This document shows, in pieces, positions 24,550 through 33,903 of a DNA stretch of 64,000 nt. The position numbers were made by a program, and so were the translations under genes. The stretch is from positions 52,507-116,506 of the forward strand of contig JAPHSX010000030.1 in the NCBI GenBank assembly GCA_026196575.1, written 5' to 3'. Below the pieces are notes generated by a model, which saw only the letters and a program-made list of their open reading frames with translations, made no database searches and had not been told where the DNA came from. Position 1 is the stretch's first letter. Every line of letters begins with the position of its first letter. This DNA comes from Gammaproteobacteria bacterium. GTDB lineage: Bacteria > Pseudomonadota > Gammaproteobacteria > Thiohalomonadales > Thiohalomonadaceae.

Positions 24550-26283
24550 TCACTTCTTGTGCTGCCGTGCGTAGTAGGCCGCGATCCCCTTGATCTCGAT
24601 CAGACTCAACACCTCCGACATCGCCACCATGGCGTGGTGATTGCGACGCCCATCGGCATACTGCAACATCGAGTCGATGAGGTAACGCTCCGACTGTCCG
24701 GCCAGGCGCGGTTTATCAAATTCGTTGCTAAACCCCCGCTCCCCGTGACATTTCACACACCGCTCCGTAATCAGCTTGGCCGTCGGCTCTGGCGGATAGA
24801 CCGCGGCGACCGGTTGTGCCGCCTGATTGGCGTAGTAGTCGGCCAGCGCCATGATCTCATCGAGCGGCATCTTTTCCACCGCCGTCAGCATGCCGTCGTG
24901 CTGGCGTTTTTTGATCGCGTACTCACGTGTCGCCTTGATGAGATAATTGCGATCCTGACCGGCCAGCGATGGCACCTCCGGCTTCTCGCTCACCCCTCCC
25001 TCACCGTGGCAGCTGACACACTTTTCGCTCAACGCCTCTCCTTTCGCACGCTCGCCCGGTTTTATCTTCTTATGCTGTTGTGGTTTACGGGTGGCGTAGT
25101 AGAAGGCGACCTTCTCGATACCGACATCATCCAGAAAATCGACCATGGTCTGCATCGTCTTGTGCGCGCGCTGCCCCTGCCGATAGGCTTGGGTGGCCGT
25201 GTAGAGGTACTTCACATGCAGTCCGCTCAGGCTGGGCACACTGCTCACCCGGCTGTTGCCCTCCTCGCCGTGACAGCCGTTACAGGCGGAGGCGATACGC
25301 GCCCCGTCACCGATGGGGTCGAAGTGCTTGCTGGCATCGCGCACATAGAAGAGACGGCTGTCTGGCTGCTGTTCGGCGTAGTAGATAGCGATCGCCCGTA
25401 TCGCCGTCTCGTCCAGCCCGGCAACCGCCTTGCGCATCAACTCATTGCCGCGTAGCCCGTATTGATAATCCATGCTCGCCTTGAACAGATAGTCGGCCGG
25501 CTGCCCGGCCAGGCTCGGGATCTTGGGGTTGGGGCTGTTACCGTCGCTGCCGTGACAACCGGCGCAGCTCATGGCGAGGCGCCGCCCCTGCGCCGTGGCC
25601 TGTGGCGTGAGCACGGCCGGGCGCATGGGTGGCTGTGCCGCATAGTAGGCCGCCATGTCGCGCACGTTCTTCTCGTTGATCTGATACTCCAGCAGACTCA
25701 TGAAGCGGTCATTTCGCTCGCCGCTGAAATAACTGCGCAACGCCGGCAAAAAGTAGTCGGGCTGCATCCCGGCAAGGTTGGGTACGTCGCTCTTGCCAAG
25801 GCGGTGCTCGGGGCCGTGACAGGCGTCGCAGGAGGCCGCCGCCTCACGTCCCCGCGCCACCGCCGCACGGTCGTAGGCGAGGGGCAGCGCGGCATGGATC
25901 TCCCCACCCCGCCACGGGGTGGAGAGCGAGGCGTAGTAGGCGGAGACATCCCGGATCGCATCGGGCTCCATCTCCTCGACGATCTGCTTCATCTCGGCGT
26001 GGTCACGCGAGCCGTTGGAGTAGGCGAGCATCGAGCGAATCAGATACTCCTGGGTAATACCGGCGATGAAGGGAACCCCCTTGCCCGGCTTCACCCCGTC
26101 CAGTTCGTGGCACTTGACGCACCCCTCGGCCAGCATCTTGCCGCGCACCAGATCCCCCATCGGCTCCTGCTCCTCTGCGGCAGTGGCAACCGGTGGCGGC
26201 TCAGGGGTGTAGGGTGCCTTCTCCTCACTACAGGCGCACAGCGCGAAGAGACAAAACAGCGAATAGAGTGTCGAGTGGCGCAT
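24550..26283 (-). CDS. Six-heme lipoprotein cytochrome built of six tandem c-type domains
   Basis: 577 residues. A hydrophobic N-terminus ending LCAC is a probable lipobox. Six CxxCH motifs follow: CVKCH, CDACH, CAGCH, CNGCH, CVSCH and CVKCH, about 85-95 residues apart. Each sits at the start of a repeat with the pattern PxLAGQ, YL, GxR and YYA. A Met lies 38-39 residues after each heme His (HAEM, DRFM, NELM, HKTM, HDGM, HHAM), as expected for the distal ligand in c4/c5-type cytochromes. It is thus a chain of six monoheme domains, not a compact multiheme fold. It is coupled to the membrane monoheme gene. A periplasmic electron wire is inferred. Confidence 0.92.
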   Translation of the reverse strand: MRHSTLYSLFCLFALCACSEEKAPYTPEPPPVATAAEEQEPMGDLVRGKMLAEGCVKCHELDGVKPGKGVPFIAGITQEYLIRSMLAYSNGSRDHAEMKQIVEEMEPDAIRDVSAYYASLSTPWRGGEIHAALPLAYDRAAVARGREAAASCDACHGPEHRLGKSDVPNLAGMQPDYFLPALRSYFSGERNDRFMSLLEYQINEKNVRDMAAYYAAQPPMRPAVLTPQATAQGRRLAMSCAGCHGSDGNSPNPKIPSLAGQPADYLFKASMDYQYGLRGNELMRKAVAGLDETAIRAIAIYYAEQQPDSRLFYVRDASKHFDPIGDGARIASACNGCHGEEGNSRVSSVPSLSGLHVKYLYTATQAYRQGQRAHKTMQTMVDFLDDVGIEKVAFYYATRKPQQHKKIKPGERAKGEALSEKCVSCHGEGGVSEKPEVPSLAGQDRNYLIKATREYAIKKRQHDGMLTAVEKMPLDEIMALADYYANQAAQPVAAVYPPEPTAKLITERCVKCHGERGFSNEFDKPRLAGQSERYLIDSMLQYADGRRNHHAMVAMSEVLSLIEIKGIAAYYARQHKK

Positions 26284-26286
26284 CAC

Positions 26287-27069
26287 TCACCCCCGCCCCG
26301 CGTCCAGAACGGTGGCACGGGCCTGCGTCTCTGCCTCTGCCGGCAACTGGTAGAACCACATCTGCCAGATCGAGGTAATGAACTGCACCGCAAAGCTCAT
26401 CCCCATCATCGCCCCGCTGATGATCACCACCCAGGCGAAGGGCTGGAACACCTTGGTGATGTACCAGGAGGCGATATCGAAGACGATGGCGATGAAGGGG
26501 ATGGAGACGATCACCACCTTCAGCCACTCATGGCGCATATAGGCGTGGGAGAAGATGGAGCTGACGATAAAGAAGATGAAGGTGAGGCCAAAGAGGTGGA
26601 TGTGCGAGACCCGCACCAGGGTGAAGATGTTCATCCCGGTATCCTTCTCCGCCGTGTGCATCACCTTGTCGAAGCTCTGCAGGCTGGGGATATGGGGGTT
26701 GCGGTCGTTATGGCAGGCGACGCAGCGCTTGTCGATGATCTTCTTGATGGTGCTGTTATAGGCCTCTTCAGAGTTGCCCTCGCGCACCCAGTTGACGATG
26801 GCGATGTTCTCCTCGGCCGGCAGCATGTTGGACATCGCCCCCTTGAGCGCCCCCTCCAGCACCGTCCCCTCGTTGCTGCCGCTGTAGGCGATAACGATAT
26901 CGTTGACCGAGAGCATCGGGTCACCGTCGCGCCCGGCGTGGTTGGCCACCACGTAGATCATGGCGAAGAGGTAACCGAGGCCGAGGGTCAGCAGGGTGCC
27001 GGTATAGACCGCCCGCTGTACCAGCGGCAGATGGGTGAAGTGAATAAAAAAGCGCCAGCTCATGGACAT
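26287..27069 (-). CDS. Membrane-bound monoheme c-type cytochrome partner
   Basis: 260 residues with about four membrane helices (near 22-42, 150-173, 184-202 and 210-236). The loop between the first two is about 105 residues and should be periplasmic. It carries CVACH (C116, C119, H120) followed by NDRNPHIPSLQSFDKV. His residues at the membrane edge (RVSHIHLFG, SHAYMRHEW) could bind a further cofactor or quinone; this is only suggested by their position. The stop lies three bases from the start of the six-heme gene, so the two form a unit. I know of no assigned function for the pair. Confidence 0.85.
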   Translation of the reverse strand: MSMSWRFFIHFTHLPLVQRAVYTGTLLTLGLGYLFAMIYVVANHAGRDGDPMLSVNDIVIAYSGSNEGTVLEGALKGAMSNMLPAEENIAIVNWVREGNSEEAYNSTIKKIIDKRCVACHNDRNPHIPSLQSFDKVMHTAEKDTGMNIFTLVRVSHIHLFGLTFIFFIVSSIFSHAYMRHEWLKVVIVSIPFIAIVFDIASWYITKVFQPFAWVVIISGAMMGMSFAVQFITSIWQMWFYQLPAEAETQARATVLDAGRG

Positions 27070-27110
27070 ACTGCAATCCCCCAGGATTCATAAGTTGTTA
27101 TGATTTCGGG

Positions 27111-27140
27111 ATAGTAGCCTTGGCGTTTTGGGGAAAACAA
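27111..27140 (-). promoter_or_regulatory. Possible promoter of the cytochrome pair
   Basis: On the minus strand, TTGTTT (27140-27135) is separated by 18 bp from TACTAT (27116-27111), about 40 bp ahead of the membrane cytochrome ATG. This is an acceptable sigma-70 match in an AT-rich stretch. No FNR or Crp-like palindrome was evident. Confidence 0.4.
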
Positions 27141-27296
27141 ATACAAAAATTCTTATATGCCCATATCACTACCACTTATGAGGTAGCGAGTGGCCACTGG
27201 TAATCTATTGATTTGTTTGAAATTTATCGGGTTGCCTCCACTGTGGTTGAGGCCTCTCGGTGGGAAAAAAATATTTGGTGATAGCACCGCACCGGC

Positions 27297-28094
27297 TCAG
27301 GCGAACAGTTCGGCCAGCTTCTCCCCCGGCTCGGCGGCACGCATAAATGCCTCGCCGACGAGGAAGGCGTTGACCTGATGTGTGCGCATCAGCCGCACAT
27401 CCTCCGGGGTATGGATGCCGCTCTCGGTGACGACGATGCGTCCCGCCGGGATCTGGTCGAGCATGCGCAGGGTGGTCTGCAGGCTCACCTCGAAGGTGCG
27501 CAGGTTGCGGTTGTTGATCCCCACCAGCGGCTGGTTCAGCGGCAGCGAGCGCCTGAGCTCCTCCTCGTCATGCACCTCGATCAGCACATCCATACCCAGG
27601 GCGTTGGCCAGTTCGGCCAGCGACCTCATCTGCCCATCTTCCAGGCAGGCGACGATGAGCAGGATGCAGTCGGCCCCCATCACCCGCGCCTCATACACTT
27701 GATACGGGTCGATGATAAAGTCCTTGCGGATCACCGGCAGGGTGCAGGCGGCGCGCGCCTGTTGCAGGTAGGCATCCCCCCCCTGAAAGAAGTCGATGTC
27801 GGTCAGCACCGAGAGGCAGGCCGCCCCGCCCCGCTCGTAGCTTTTGGCGATCTGCTCGGGAACAAAGTGCTCGCGGATCACCCCGCGGGAGGGGGAGGCC
27901 TTCTTGATCTCGGCAATCACCCCGGCCTTGCCGGCGGCGATCTTGGCGCGAATGGCCTCGACAAAGCCGCGTGGCGGCGAGGCCCCATCAAGCTGCGCCT
28001 GCAACGCCTCAAGGCTCACCTTGCTGGCACGCTCGGCGATCTCCTCACGCTTGCGGGCGACGATCTTCTGCAAAATATCGGGGGTGTCAGACAC
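27297..28094 (-). CDS. trpC: Indole-3-glycerol-phosphate synthase
   Basis: 265 residues, a complete (beta/alpha)8 barrel, not fused to TrpF. It closes the indole ring in tryptophan synthesis from CdRP. Signature stretches are [17 protein letters not shown] with the catalytic Lys, [17 protein letters not shown] and [12 protein letters not shown], with [12 protein letters not shown] near the end. I chose GTG 28094 because GGAG lies eight bases upstream; a TTG at 28106 is also in frame. It is the last gene of the trpG-MFS-trpD-trpC run, with a 70-bp gap to trpD. Confidence 0.96.
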   Translation of the reverse strand: MSDTPDILQKIVARKREEIAERASKVSLEALQAQLDGASPPRGFVEAIRAKIAAGKAGVIAEIKKASPSRGVIREHFVPEQIAKSYERGGAACLSVLTDIDFFQGGDAYLQQARAACTLPVIRKDFIIDPYQVYEARVMGADCILLIVACLEDGQMRSLAELANALGMDVLIEVHDEEELRRSLPLNQPLVGINNRNLRTFEVSLQTTLRMLDQIPAGRIVVTESGIHTPEDVRLMRTHQVNAFLVGEAFMRAAEPGEKLAELFA

Positions 28095-28164
28095 TATTGA
28101 CTCCAAAAATCATGTTTCGCGCAAAGGCGCACAGGCGCAAAGAAAAACGGCTTTGGCGCAGACC

Positions 28165-29184
28165 CTAAAAACTGTTGGAGAGCTTGACCAGCTCATCGAG
28201 CCTGGCGGCGGCGGCGCCCGAGACAAGCACCGCCTGCGCCTGTTTGATGCCCGCAGCCAGCGACTCGGTAAGGTCGGCGGCATAGATGGCGGCACCGGCG
28301 TTGAGGGCGACGATGTCACTGGCGGGGCCGGGCGCACCGCCCAGCACGGCCTTTACCACCGCCAGCGAGGCGGCGGCCCCATCCACCGCCAGGGCGGCGA
28401 TGTCGGCGCGCTGCATACCGAAATCCTCGGGCTGGATGGTGTAGCTCGCGACCCGCCCCCCCTTGAGCTCCGCGACAAAGGTGGGGGCGCCTATGCTGAT
28501 CTCGTCCATGCCATCCTCGGAGTGAACCACCAGCACATGGTGGCTGCCAAGCTTGTTCAACACCTCGGCCAGCGGCTCCACCAGCGCCTGGCTATAGACC
28601 CCCAGTAGCTGGTTGGCCACCCCGGCCGGGTTGGTGAGCGGCCCCAGGATATTGAAGATGGTGCGCACCCCCATCTCCTTGCGCGGGCCGATGGCGTGTT
28701 TCATCGCGCTGTGGTGCATTGGGGCGAAGATAAAGCCGACCCCCACCTGCTCCACACACTGCGCCACCTGCTCGGGGGAGATGCCAAGGTTGACCCCGGC
28801 CGCCTCCAGCAGGTCGGCGGCACCCGATTTGGAGGAGACGGCGCGGTTGCCGTGCTTGGCCACCTTGCCGCCGGCGGCGGCCACCACGAAGGTACTGGCG
28901 GTGGAGATGTTGAAGGTGCTGGAGCCGTCACCGCCGGTGCCGACGATATCGACCACATGCTCCCCGCTGATCTTCACCCCGGTGGCCAGCTCACGCATCA
29001 CCCCGGCGGCGGCGGCGATCTCCTCCACCGTCTCCCCCTTCATCCGCAGGCCGATGAGAAAGCCACCGATCTGCGCCGGTGTCGCCTCACCGGTCATGAT
29101 GGTGCGCATCACCTGGCGCATCTCCTCACCGCTCAAATCACGCCGCTCGGTCACCGCCCTGATCGCCGCCTGCATCTCCATCAT
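28165..29184 (-). CDS. trpD: Anthranilate phosphoribosyltransferase
   Basis: 339 residues, full length. It joins anthranilate to PRPP in the second step of tryptophan synthesis. The nucleotide motif [18 protein letters not shown] and the [19 protein letters not shown] loop are intact, along with [24 protein letters not shown] precedes ATG 29184; further upstream in-frame codons overlap the MFS gene and were not used. It lies 31 bp after the MFS stop. Confidence 0.97.
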   Translation of the reverse strand: MMEMQAAIRAVTERRDLSGEEMRQVMRTIMTGEATPAQIGGFLIGLRMKGETVEEIAAAAGVMRELATGVKISGEHVVDIVGTGGDGSSTFNISTASTFVVAAAGGKVAKHGNRAVSSKSGAADLLEAAGVNLGISPEQVAQCVEQVGVGFIFAPMHHSAMKHAIGPRKEMGVRTIFNILGPLTNPAGVANQLLGVYSQALVEPLAEVLNKLGSHHVLVVHSEDGMDEISIGAPTFVAELKGGRVASYTIQPEDFGMQRADIAALAVDGAAASLAVVKAVLGGAPGPASDIVALNAGAAIYAADLTESLAAGIKQAQAVLVSGAAAARLDELVKLSNSF

Positions 29185-29215
29185 CACTCCCCCGCTCTCA
29201 TAAGCTTGCATTCTG

Positions 29216-30442
29216 TTATGGCGCCCAATTCTCCCGTCCCCCCCGCGCAGGGTCAAGGCGCACGCCCCACCACAGCAGCAGGGCCGCCCCGTTGAGCCCC
29301 ACCATGGTCAGCGCCAACCAGGGCAGGTGCGGCACCACCCAGGGCGAGATGAGGCCGACCACCAGCGCCGCCATCCCCATCTGGGTGAAGGACTGCATCG
29401 CCGAGGCCAAGCCGCGGTTCTTGGGGAAACACTCCAGCCCCATCAGGCTCAGGTTGGGCATGGCGATGGACATCCCCATCAGGTAGAGCGCCGCCGGGGC
29501 GATCACCGTAAAGGGGGTCGCAGCCAGCAGGGTAGCCTGCAACAGATTCAGCACACCCGCCACCACCATCAGGGCAAAGGCCCCCCACACGATATGCTGA
29601 GGGGGCAGCTGTCCGGTGAGCCGCCCAGCGGTGAAGGAGCCCGCCACCACCCCCCCGACCAGCGGCACGAAGAGCAGCCAGAAGTCGTTCACCCCCAGCC
29701 CCAGGTGCTGGTAGATGATGTGCGGCGCCCCGGCCACATAGAGGAAGAAGCCGCCAAAGATCAGGGCGAAGGTGAAGGCGAGCCCCATGAAGCGACCGCT
29801 CACTAAGGCGGCAAGGTAGGCACGGCCGACCACCAGCGGGTGAATTGACTGGCGCCGCTCAGGGGGATGGGTCTCGCTGCTACCGAGCAGCAACAGCGCC
29901 GCCAGCAGTAGCCCCAGCGCCGCGAGAAACCAGAATATCGCGCGCCAGCCAAAGGCATCGTGCAGCAGCCCGCCGACCACCGGCGCTAGGGCCGGGGCGA
30001 CGGCGAAGATGAGCATCATGCGCGCCATCACCCGTTGCGCCGCCGGCCCGTGGTAGCAGTCACGGATCATCGCCCGGCCAATCACCAGCCCGGCACTGGC
30101 GGCGAGTCCCTGTCCGATGCGCATCGCGATCAGCTGCTCAATGGTGAGCGCCAGGGCGCAGCCAATAGAGCTGAGGGTGTAGAGCAATAACGCCGCCACT
30201 GCCATATTGCGTCGCCCGAAGCTGTCGGAGAGCGGGCCATGGAACAGGGTGGCGCAGGCAAAGGCGAGCAGGTAGATGCTCATCGTCTGCTGCATCTGCA
30301 GCGGTGTGGCGACTAACTCACTTGCAATATCGGGGAAGGAGGGGAGGTAGGTGTCGATGGTAAAGGGGGCGAGCATCGCCAGCAGCGCCACCACCAGCGA
30401 GAGCGGCAGCCGCCCCCGGTACTCGGTCACTTGCGCGGTCAC
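29216..30442 (-). CDS. MFS drug-resistance transporter, Bcr/CflA type
   Basis: About 408 residues with 12 hydrophobic segments. The family marker [16 protein letters not shown] opens helix 1. [18 protein letters not shown] is the loop 2-3 motif, and [13 protein letters not shown] the antiporter motif of helix 5. Members pump drugs such as bicyclomycin or chloramphenicol, or amino acids such as cysteine, out of the cell with protons. It sits between trpG and trpD, 13 bp after trpG, so its transcription follows tryptophan synthesis. The start is not certain: GTG 30442 is used, GTG 30430 is possible. Confidence 0.9.
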   Translation of the reverse strand: MTAQVTEYRGRLPLSLVVALLAMLAPFTIDTYLPSFPDIASELVATPLQMQQTMSIYLLAFACATLFHGPLSDSFGRRNMAVAALLLYTLSSIGCALALTIEQLIAMRIGQGLAASAGLVIGRAMIRDCYHGPAAQRVMARMMLIFAVAPALAPVVGGLLHDAFGWRAIFWFLAALGLLLAALLLLGSSETHPPERRQSIHPLVVGRAYLAALVSGRFMGLAFTFALIFGGFFLYVAGAPHIIYQHLGLGVNDFWLLFVPLVGGVVAGSFTAGRLTGQLPPQHIVWGAFALMVVAGVLNLLQATLLAATPFTVIAPAALYLMGMSIAMPNLSLMGLECFPKNRGLASAMQSFTQMGMAALVVGLISPWVVPHLPWLALTMVGLNGAALLLWWGVRLDPARGGRENWAP

Positions 30443-30455
30443 GGCCAGCGGCGGC

Positions 30456-31052
30456 TCAGGCGCGCACGCCGCCCTGCATCCTGAGGAAATTGGCGAGCTG
30501 ATCGTGGCCGTGCTGGGTGAGGATCGACTCGGGGTGGTATTGCACCCCCTCGATGTTGTACTCGGTGTGACGCACGCCCATGATCTCGTCGCGCGAGCCA
30601 TCTTCATGTTGCGTCCAGGCGGTCACCTCCAGGCAGGCGGGCAGGCTCGCCTGCTCAATCACCAGCGAGTGGTAACGGGTCGCCTCGAAGGGGTTGGCCA
30701 GCCCCCTGAAGACGCCGACATCGGCGTGGTACACCAGTGAGGTCTTGCCGTGCATGATCTTGCGGGCGTGGACAATCTTGCCGCCGAAGGCCTGACCGAT
30801 CGACTGGTGCCCCAGGCAGACCCCGAGGATCGGCAGCTTGCCGGCAAAGTGGTGAATCGCCGCCACCGAGATCCCCGCCTCGTTGGGGGTGCAGGGACCG
30901 GGGGAGATCACCAGCTGGTCGGGGTTGAGCGCCGCGATCGCCTCAAGGGTGATCTGGTCATTGCGAAACACCCGCACCTCGGCCCCCAGCTCGCCAAAAT
31001 ACTGCACCAGGTTGTAGGTGAAGGAGTCGTAGTTATCGATCATCAGCAGCAT
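30456..31052 (-). CDS. trpG: Anthranilate/aminodeoxychorismate synthase glutaminase subunit
   Basis: 198 residues, a class I glutamine amidotransferase. The triad is Cys in [16 protein letters not shown] plus His and Glu in [29 protein letters not shown] is the classic N-terminus. It releases ammonia from glutamine for TrpE, and in many bacteria also for PabB. No trpE lies upstream within the window, so the partner is encoded elsewhere. GAGAGG precedes ATG 31052. Confidence 0.95.
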   Translation of the reverse strand: MLLMIDNYDSFTYNLVQYFGELGAEVRVFRNDQITLEAIAALNPDQLVISPGPCTPNEAGISVAAIHHFAGKLPILGVCLGHQSIGQAFGGKIVHARKIMHGKTSLVYHADVGVFRGLANPFEATRYHSLVIEQASLPACLEVTAWTQHEDGSRDEIMGVRHTEYNIEGVQYHPESILTQHGHDQLANFLRMQGGVRA

Positions 31053-31315
31053 GTCAGCACTATCCTCTCTGCCCCAACGAAAACGGCGGGCGGTGGCAAG
31101 GGCGGTTATGATGACCGCTCGGAAAAGGCATGGCAAGCGGCGCCCCTCTCCCGATCAGAATCATGGATGAACCGTAGGATAGGCTCATTTTCCGTGCTCT
31201 TACCCTGTTAAGATATCCTCTCGCCCCCTGGCACACCGGAAACTTGTGTTAAACTGCGGTAACTCCCCGGCTGTGGGGTGCTGTGAATTTTTCCAACATG
31301 AAGTGAGGTGTTGCT

Positions 31316-31447
31316 ATGGGTTGTTGTGGAAGCTGTGGCGGTCAGGATAGCAATCTGACCAAAGAGCAGGATAAAGATCAGGTCAAGGCAGAGGAGCAGA
31401 AGCCTGTTGCCAGTCAGGAAAACGAGAAGACGGCGCAGCCCAAATAA
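31316..31447 (+). CDS. Very small Cys-rich protein (MGCCGSCGG start)
   Basis: 43 residues. The N-terminus MGCCGSCGGQD holds three Cys with Gly spacers. The rest is a charged, Gln/Glu/Lys-rich tail (TKEQDKDQVKAEEQKPVAS) that is probably disordered. GAGGTG lies six bases before the ATG, and a strong intrinsic terminator follows 55 bp after the stop, which supports a real single-gene transcript. The Cys cluster could bind a metal or be modified. I do not recognise a characterised family. Confidence 0.7.
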   Translation: MGCCGSCGGQDSNLTKEQDKDQVKAEEQKPVASQENEKTAQPK

Positions 31448-31502
31448 CCGGAGCCGCGTTAGTGCTCACCGCACGGCCTTGATAGGCCGCCATGGTGAAT
31501 GC

Positions 31503-31532
31503 AAAAAAAGGGGCCGTGCGGCCCCTTTTTTT
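31503..31532. terminator. Bidirectional intrinsic terminator
   Basis: A run of seven A, then GGGGCC-GTGC-GGCCCC, then seven T. It can end transcription in either direction; the functional reading is after the small Cys-rich gene on the plus strand. Confidence 0.93.
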
Positions 31533-31696
31533 GTGTCACCACCATAGCAGGCTGTTGACATTCGCTCAGGCGAATGCGAGAGAACCCCGCGGCCCGCTTC
31601 CGAAAGGACACAATGAGAGCCGCCATGCTAAAGTTGGCGCCGCACGCTGCCGATAGCCGTACCGATCCCCCAATCCCTTACAACAAAAGGTGGAAC

Positions 31697-33352
31697 ATGA
31701 ACCTGCTGCAAAACTTCACGATCAAGACCCGACTCATTACCCAAGTGGTACTCGCCGCTATATTGATGGTTGCAATCGGCCTCATGGGACTGACCGGCAT
31801 GCGCACCGCGAATGAGGCGCTCAATACCGTCTATGCCGACCGCCTGGTACCCACCGGCCAGATCAGCCAGATCCTGGCCCTGATGCAGGATAACCGTGCC
31901 CAGCTACTGCTCTCGTTGCAGCACGACCCGCAGAGCAGCTTCGCCAATATGCATGACCATGCGATCGATAGGCATCTCAGTACCGCCGAGGGCAATATCG
32001 AAAAGATCTCCGGGCTGTGGCAAAGCTACATGGCGACCTACCTCACCGCCGAGGAGAAGCAGCTGGCCGACGACTTTGCCGCCAAGCGCGCGGTCTTTAT
32101 CACCGAGGGACTCAAGGCCGTTATCACCTCGCTCAGGGCGGGGCGCTATCACGAGGCCAACGAAATCCTCCTGACCCGCCTCAACCCCTCCTTTGCCACC
32201 GCCAATGCCGCGGCCGAGAAGCTGCTGCAGCTGCAGCTCGAGGTGGCCGGTGAGGAGTATGCGAACGCGGAGTCGAATTACGGCTTCATCCGCAACATCG
32301 CCATGGCACTCACCGCCATCGCCATCGCCTTTAGTGCCCTGCTGGCCTGGGCCACCATTGGCGGCATCGGCCGGGCAGTGAGGGAGCTGGAGCACGCCAG
32401 TGGCCAGATGGCGGAGGGCAACCTTACCACCCGCGCCGATTATCACGCCAAGGACGAGTTGGGCCGTGTCGCCACCGCCTTTAACAGCATGGGCGAGCGT
32501 TTCCACAACATGGTGCAGCAGCTCACCAGTGCCACCGGCCAACTGGCCTCTGCGGCAGAGGAGACATCGGCCATCACCGAGCAGACCAGCGCCGGCATCC
32601 ACGAGCAGCAGGCCGAGACCGAGCAGGTCGCCACCGCCATGAACGAGATGACGGCCACCGTGCAGGAGGTTGCACACAGCGCGGCGCACGCCGCGGAGGC
32701 CGCCCACAAGGCCGACGAGGAGGCGACTACCGGCAAAAAGGTGGTGATGCGCACCATCGACGTTATCGGCACACTGGCAGGCGAGGTGGACAAAGCGACC
32801 GGCGTGATTCACCAGCTGGAGCAGGAGAGCGACAAGATCGGCACCGTGCTGGATGTGATTCGCGGTATCGCCGAACAGACCAACCTGCTGGCCCTCAACG
32901 CCGCTATCGAGGCCGCCCGCGCCGGTGAGCAGGGCCGCGGTTTCGCCGTGGTGGCCGACGAGGTGCGTACCCTCGCCTCGCGCACCCAGCACTCCACCGC
33001 CGAGATTCAGGGCATGATCGAAAAGCTGCAGGCCGGCGCCGCCAATGCCGTCAAGGTGATGGAGGCGAGCCGTAACCAGGCCCAGGCAGGCGTGGAGCAG
33101 GTGGCCCAGGCCGGAAACGCGCTCGACTCCATTACCCGCGCCGTCGCCACCATTAACGACCTGAACGCCCAGATCGCCTCCGCCTCCGAGGAGCAGAGCG
33201 CGGTCGCCGAGGAGATCAACCGCAACATCGTCAACATCAGCCAGGTAGCGGAGCAGACCAATCAGGGGGCACAGCAGACCTCCGCTGCCAGCGAGGAGCT
33301 GGCGCGATTGGCCGAACAGTTACAGGGACTGGTCGGCCAGTTCCGCATCTGA
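31697..33352 (+). CDS. Methyl-accepting chemotaxis protein
   Basis: 551 residues. A first membrane helix ([19 protein letters not shown], about 15-35) is followed by a periplasmic four-helix-bundle sensor to about 205 and a second helix ([20 protein letters not shown]). A HAMP domain comes next. The long coiled-coil signalling domain has the conserved tip [20 protein letters not shown]. Gln/Glu adaptation sites are likely within [16 protein letters not shown]. It would signal to CheA/CheW, which are not in the window. AAAGGTGG precedes ATG 31697. The ligand is not predictable. Confidence 0.95.
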   Translation: MNLLQNFTIKTRLITQVVLAAILMVAIGLMGLTGMRTANEALNTVYADRLVPTGQISQILALMQDNRAQLLLSLQHDPQSSFANMHDHAIDRHLSTAEGNIEKISGLWQSYMATYLTAEEKQLADDFAAKRAVFITEGLKAVITSLRAGRYHEANEILLTRLNPSFATANAAAEKLLQLQLEVAGEEYANAESNYGFIRNIAMALTAIAIAFSALLAWATIGGIGRAVRELEHASGQMAEGNLTTRADYHAKDELGRVATAFNSMGERFHNMVQQLTSATGQLASAAEETSAITEQTSAGIHEQQAETEQVATAMNEMTATVQEVAHSAAHAAEAAHKADEEATTGKKVVMRTIDVIGTLAGEVDKATGVIHQLEQESDKIGTVLDVIRGIAEQTNLLALNAAIEAARAGEQGRGFAVVADEVRTLASRTQHSTAEIQGMIEKLQAGAANAVKVMEASRNQAQAGVEQVAQAGNALDSITRAVATINDLNAQIASASEEQSAVAEEINRNIVNISQVAEQTNQGAQQTSAASEELARLAEQLQGLVGQFRI

Positions 33353-33370
33353 TTTTTATCTTCCGGCCAC

Positions 33371-33396
33371 AACGCCGCCTTCACCGGCGGCGTTTT
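33371..33396 (+). terminator. Intrinsic terminator after the chemoreceptor gene
   Basis: A nine-base-pair stem (AACGCCGCC with GGCGGCGTT) and a six-base loop, with four T at its end, 18 bp after the stop of the chemoreceptor gene. Confidence 0.75.
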
Positions 33397-33443
33397 CATG
33401 TAACATCAGGGTCAAATCGCAACGACTGCTTGAGGAAAATACC

Positions 33444-33674
33444 ATGTGGAAAAAGGTAGAAGATTACGCGCTGAACTTTCACAACAAGCCACGCCGTTAT
33501 GCCATTCACATCAAACTGGTCGACGGCAGCGACGCCATTATGGATCACCTCTCCACCGAGGAGTTCAACGCCCTTGGCAACCTCCTGCGCAGCGAGAATC
33601 AGGTGTGGTACCACAGCACCCGCGGCGATCTCTGCGCGCACTCCGCACCACAGCATGAGGAAGATCTTGATTAG
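33444..33674 (+). CDS. Small soluble protein of unknown function
   Basis: 76 residues, with GAGGA eight bases before the ATG. The sequence looks like one compact alpha/beta unit: RRYAIHIKLVDGSDAIMDHLS (strand pair), then TEEFNALGNLLRSENQVWYH (helix and strand). An acidic tail ends it (HEEDLD). It has no signal or membrane segment. It lies alone between the chemoreceptor terminator and the convergent cca gene. I do not recognise the family. The 229 bp downstream show no gene. Confidence 0.7.
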   Translation: MWKKVEDYALNFHNKPRRYAIHIKLVDGSDAIMDHLSTEEFNALGNLLRSENQVWYHSTRGDLCAHSAPQHEEDLD

Positions 33675-33903
33675 TAAACAGCCGTGAACTTCCCGCAGGG
33701 CCAGGCTTGTTCCTCTCACGCCTCACCGGGGGAAGCCCGCCTCGCCAGGGGGCACGAAACGGGGGCTGTTATCTTCAAACCGACAACACGATGCGGCAGG
33801 AGTAGCGGCGCGGCGGTAAAAACGAAGGTGTAAAATTTCGTAACGACTCCCCCCATTTATCCCCTCTCCCCCCGAGATTTACTTGACTGGATCAAGGGGG
33901 CGC

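Noticed and set aside
24223..25455. 410-codon open frame on the plus strand
   Set aside because: Antisense to the six-heme cytochrome and the lipoprotein; no domain or ribosome site.
25462..27093. 543-codon open frame on the plus strand
   Set aside because: It is antisense to both cytochrome genes, which have CxxCH motifs, export signals and correct coupling. The frame shows only His/Gly/Asp-rich sequence.
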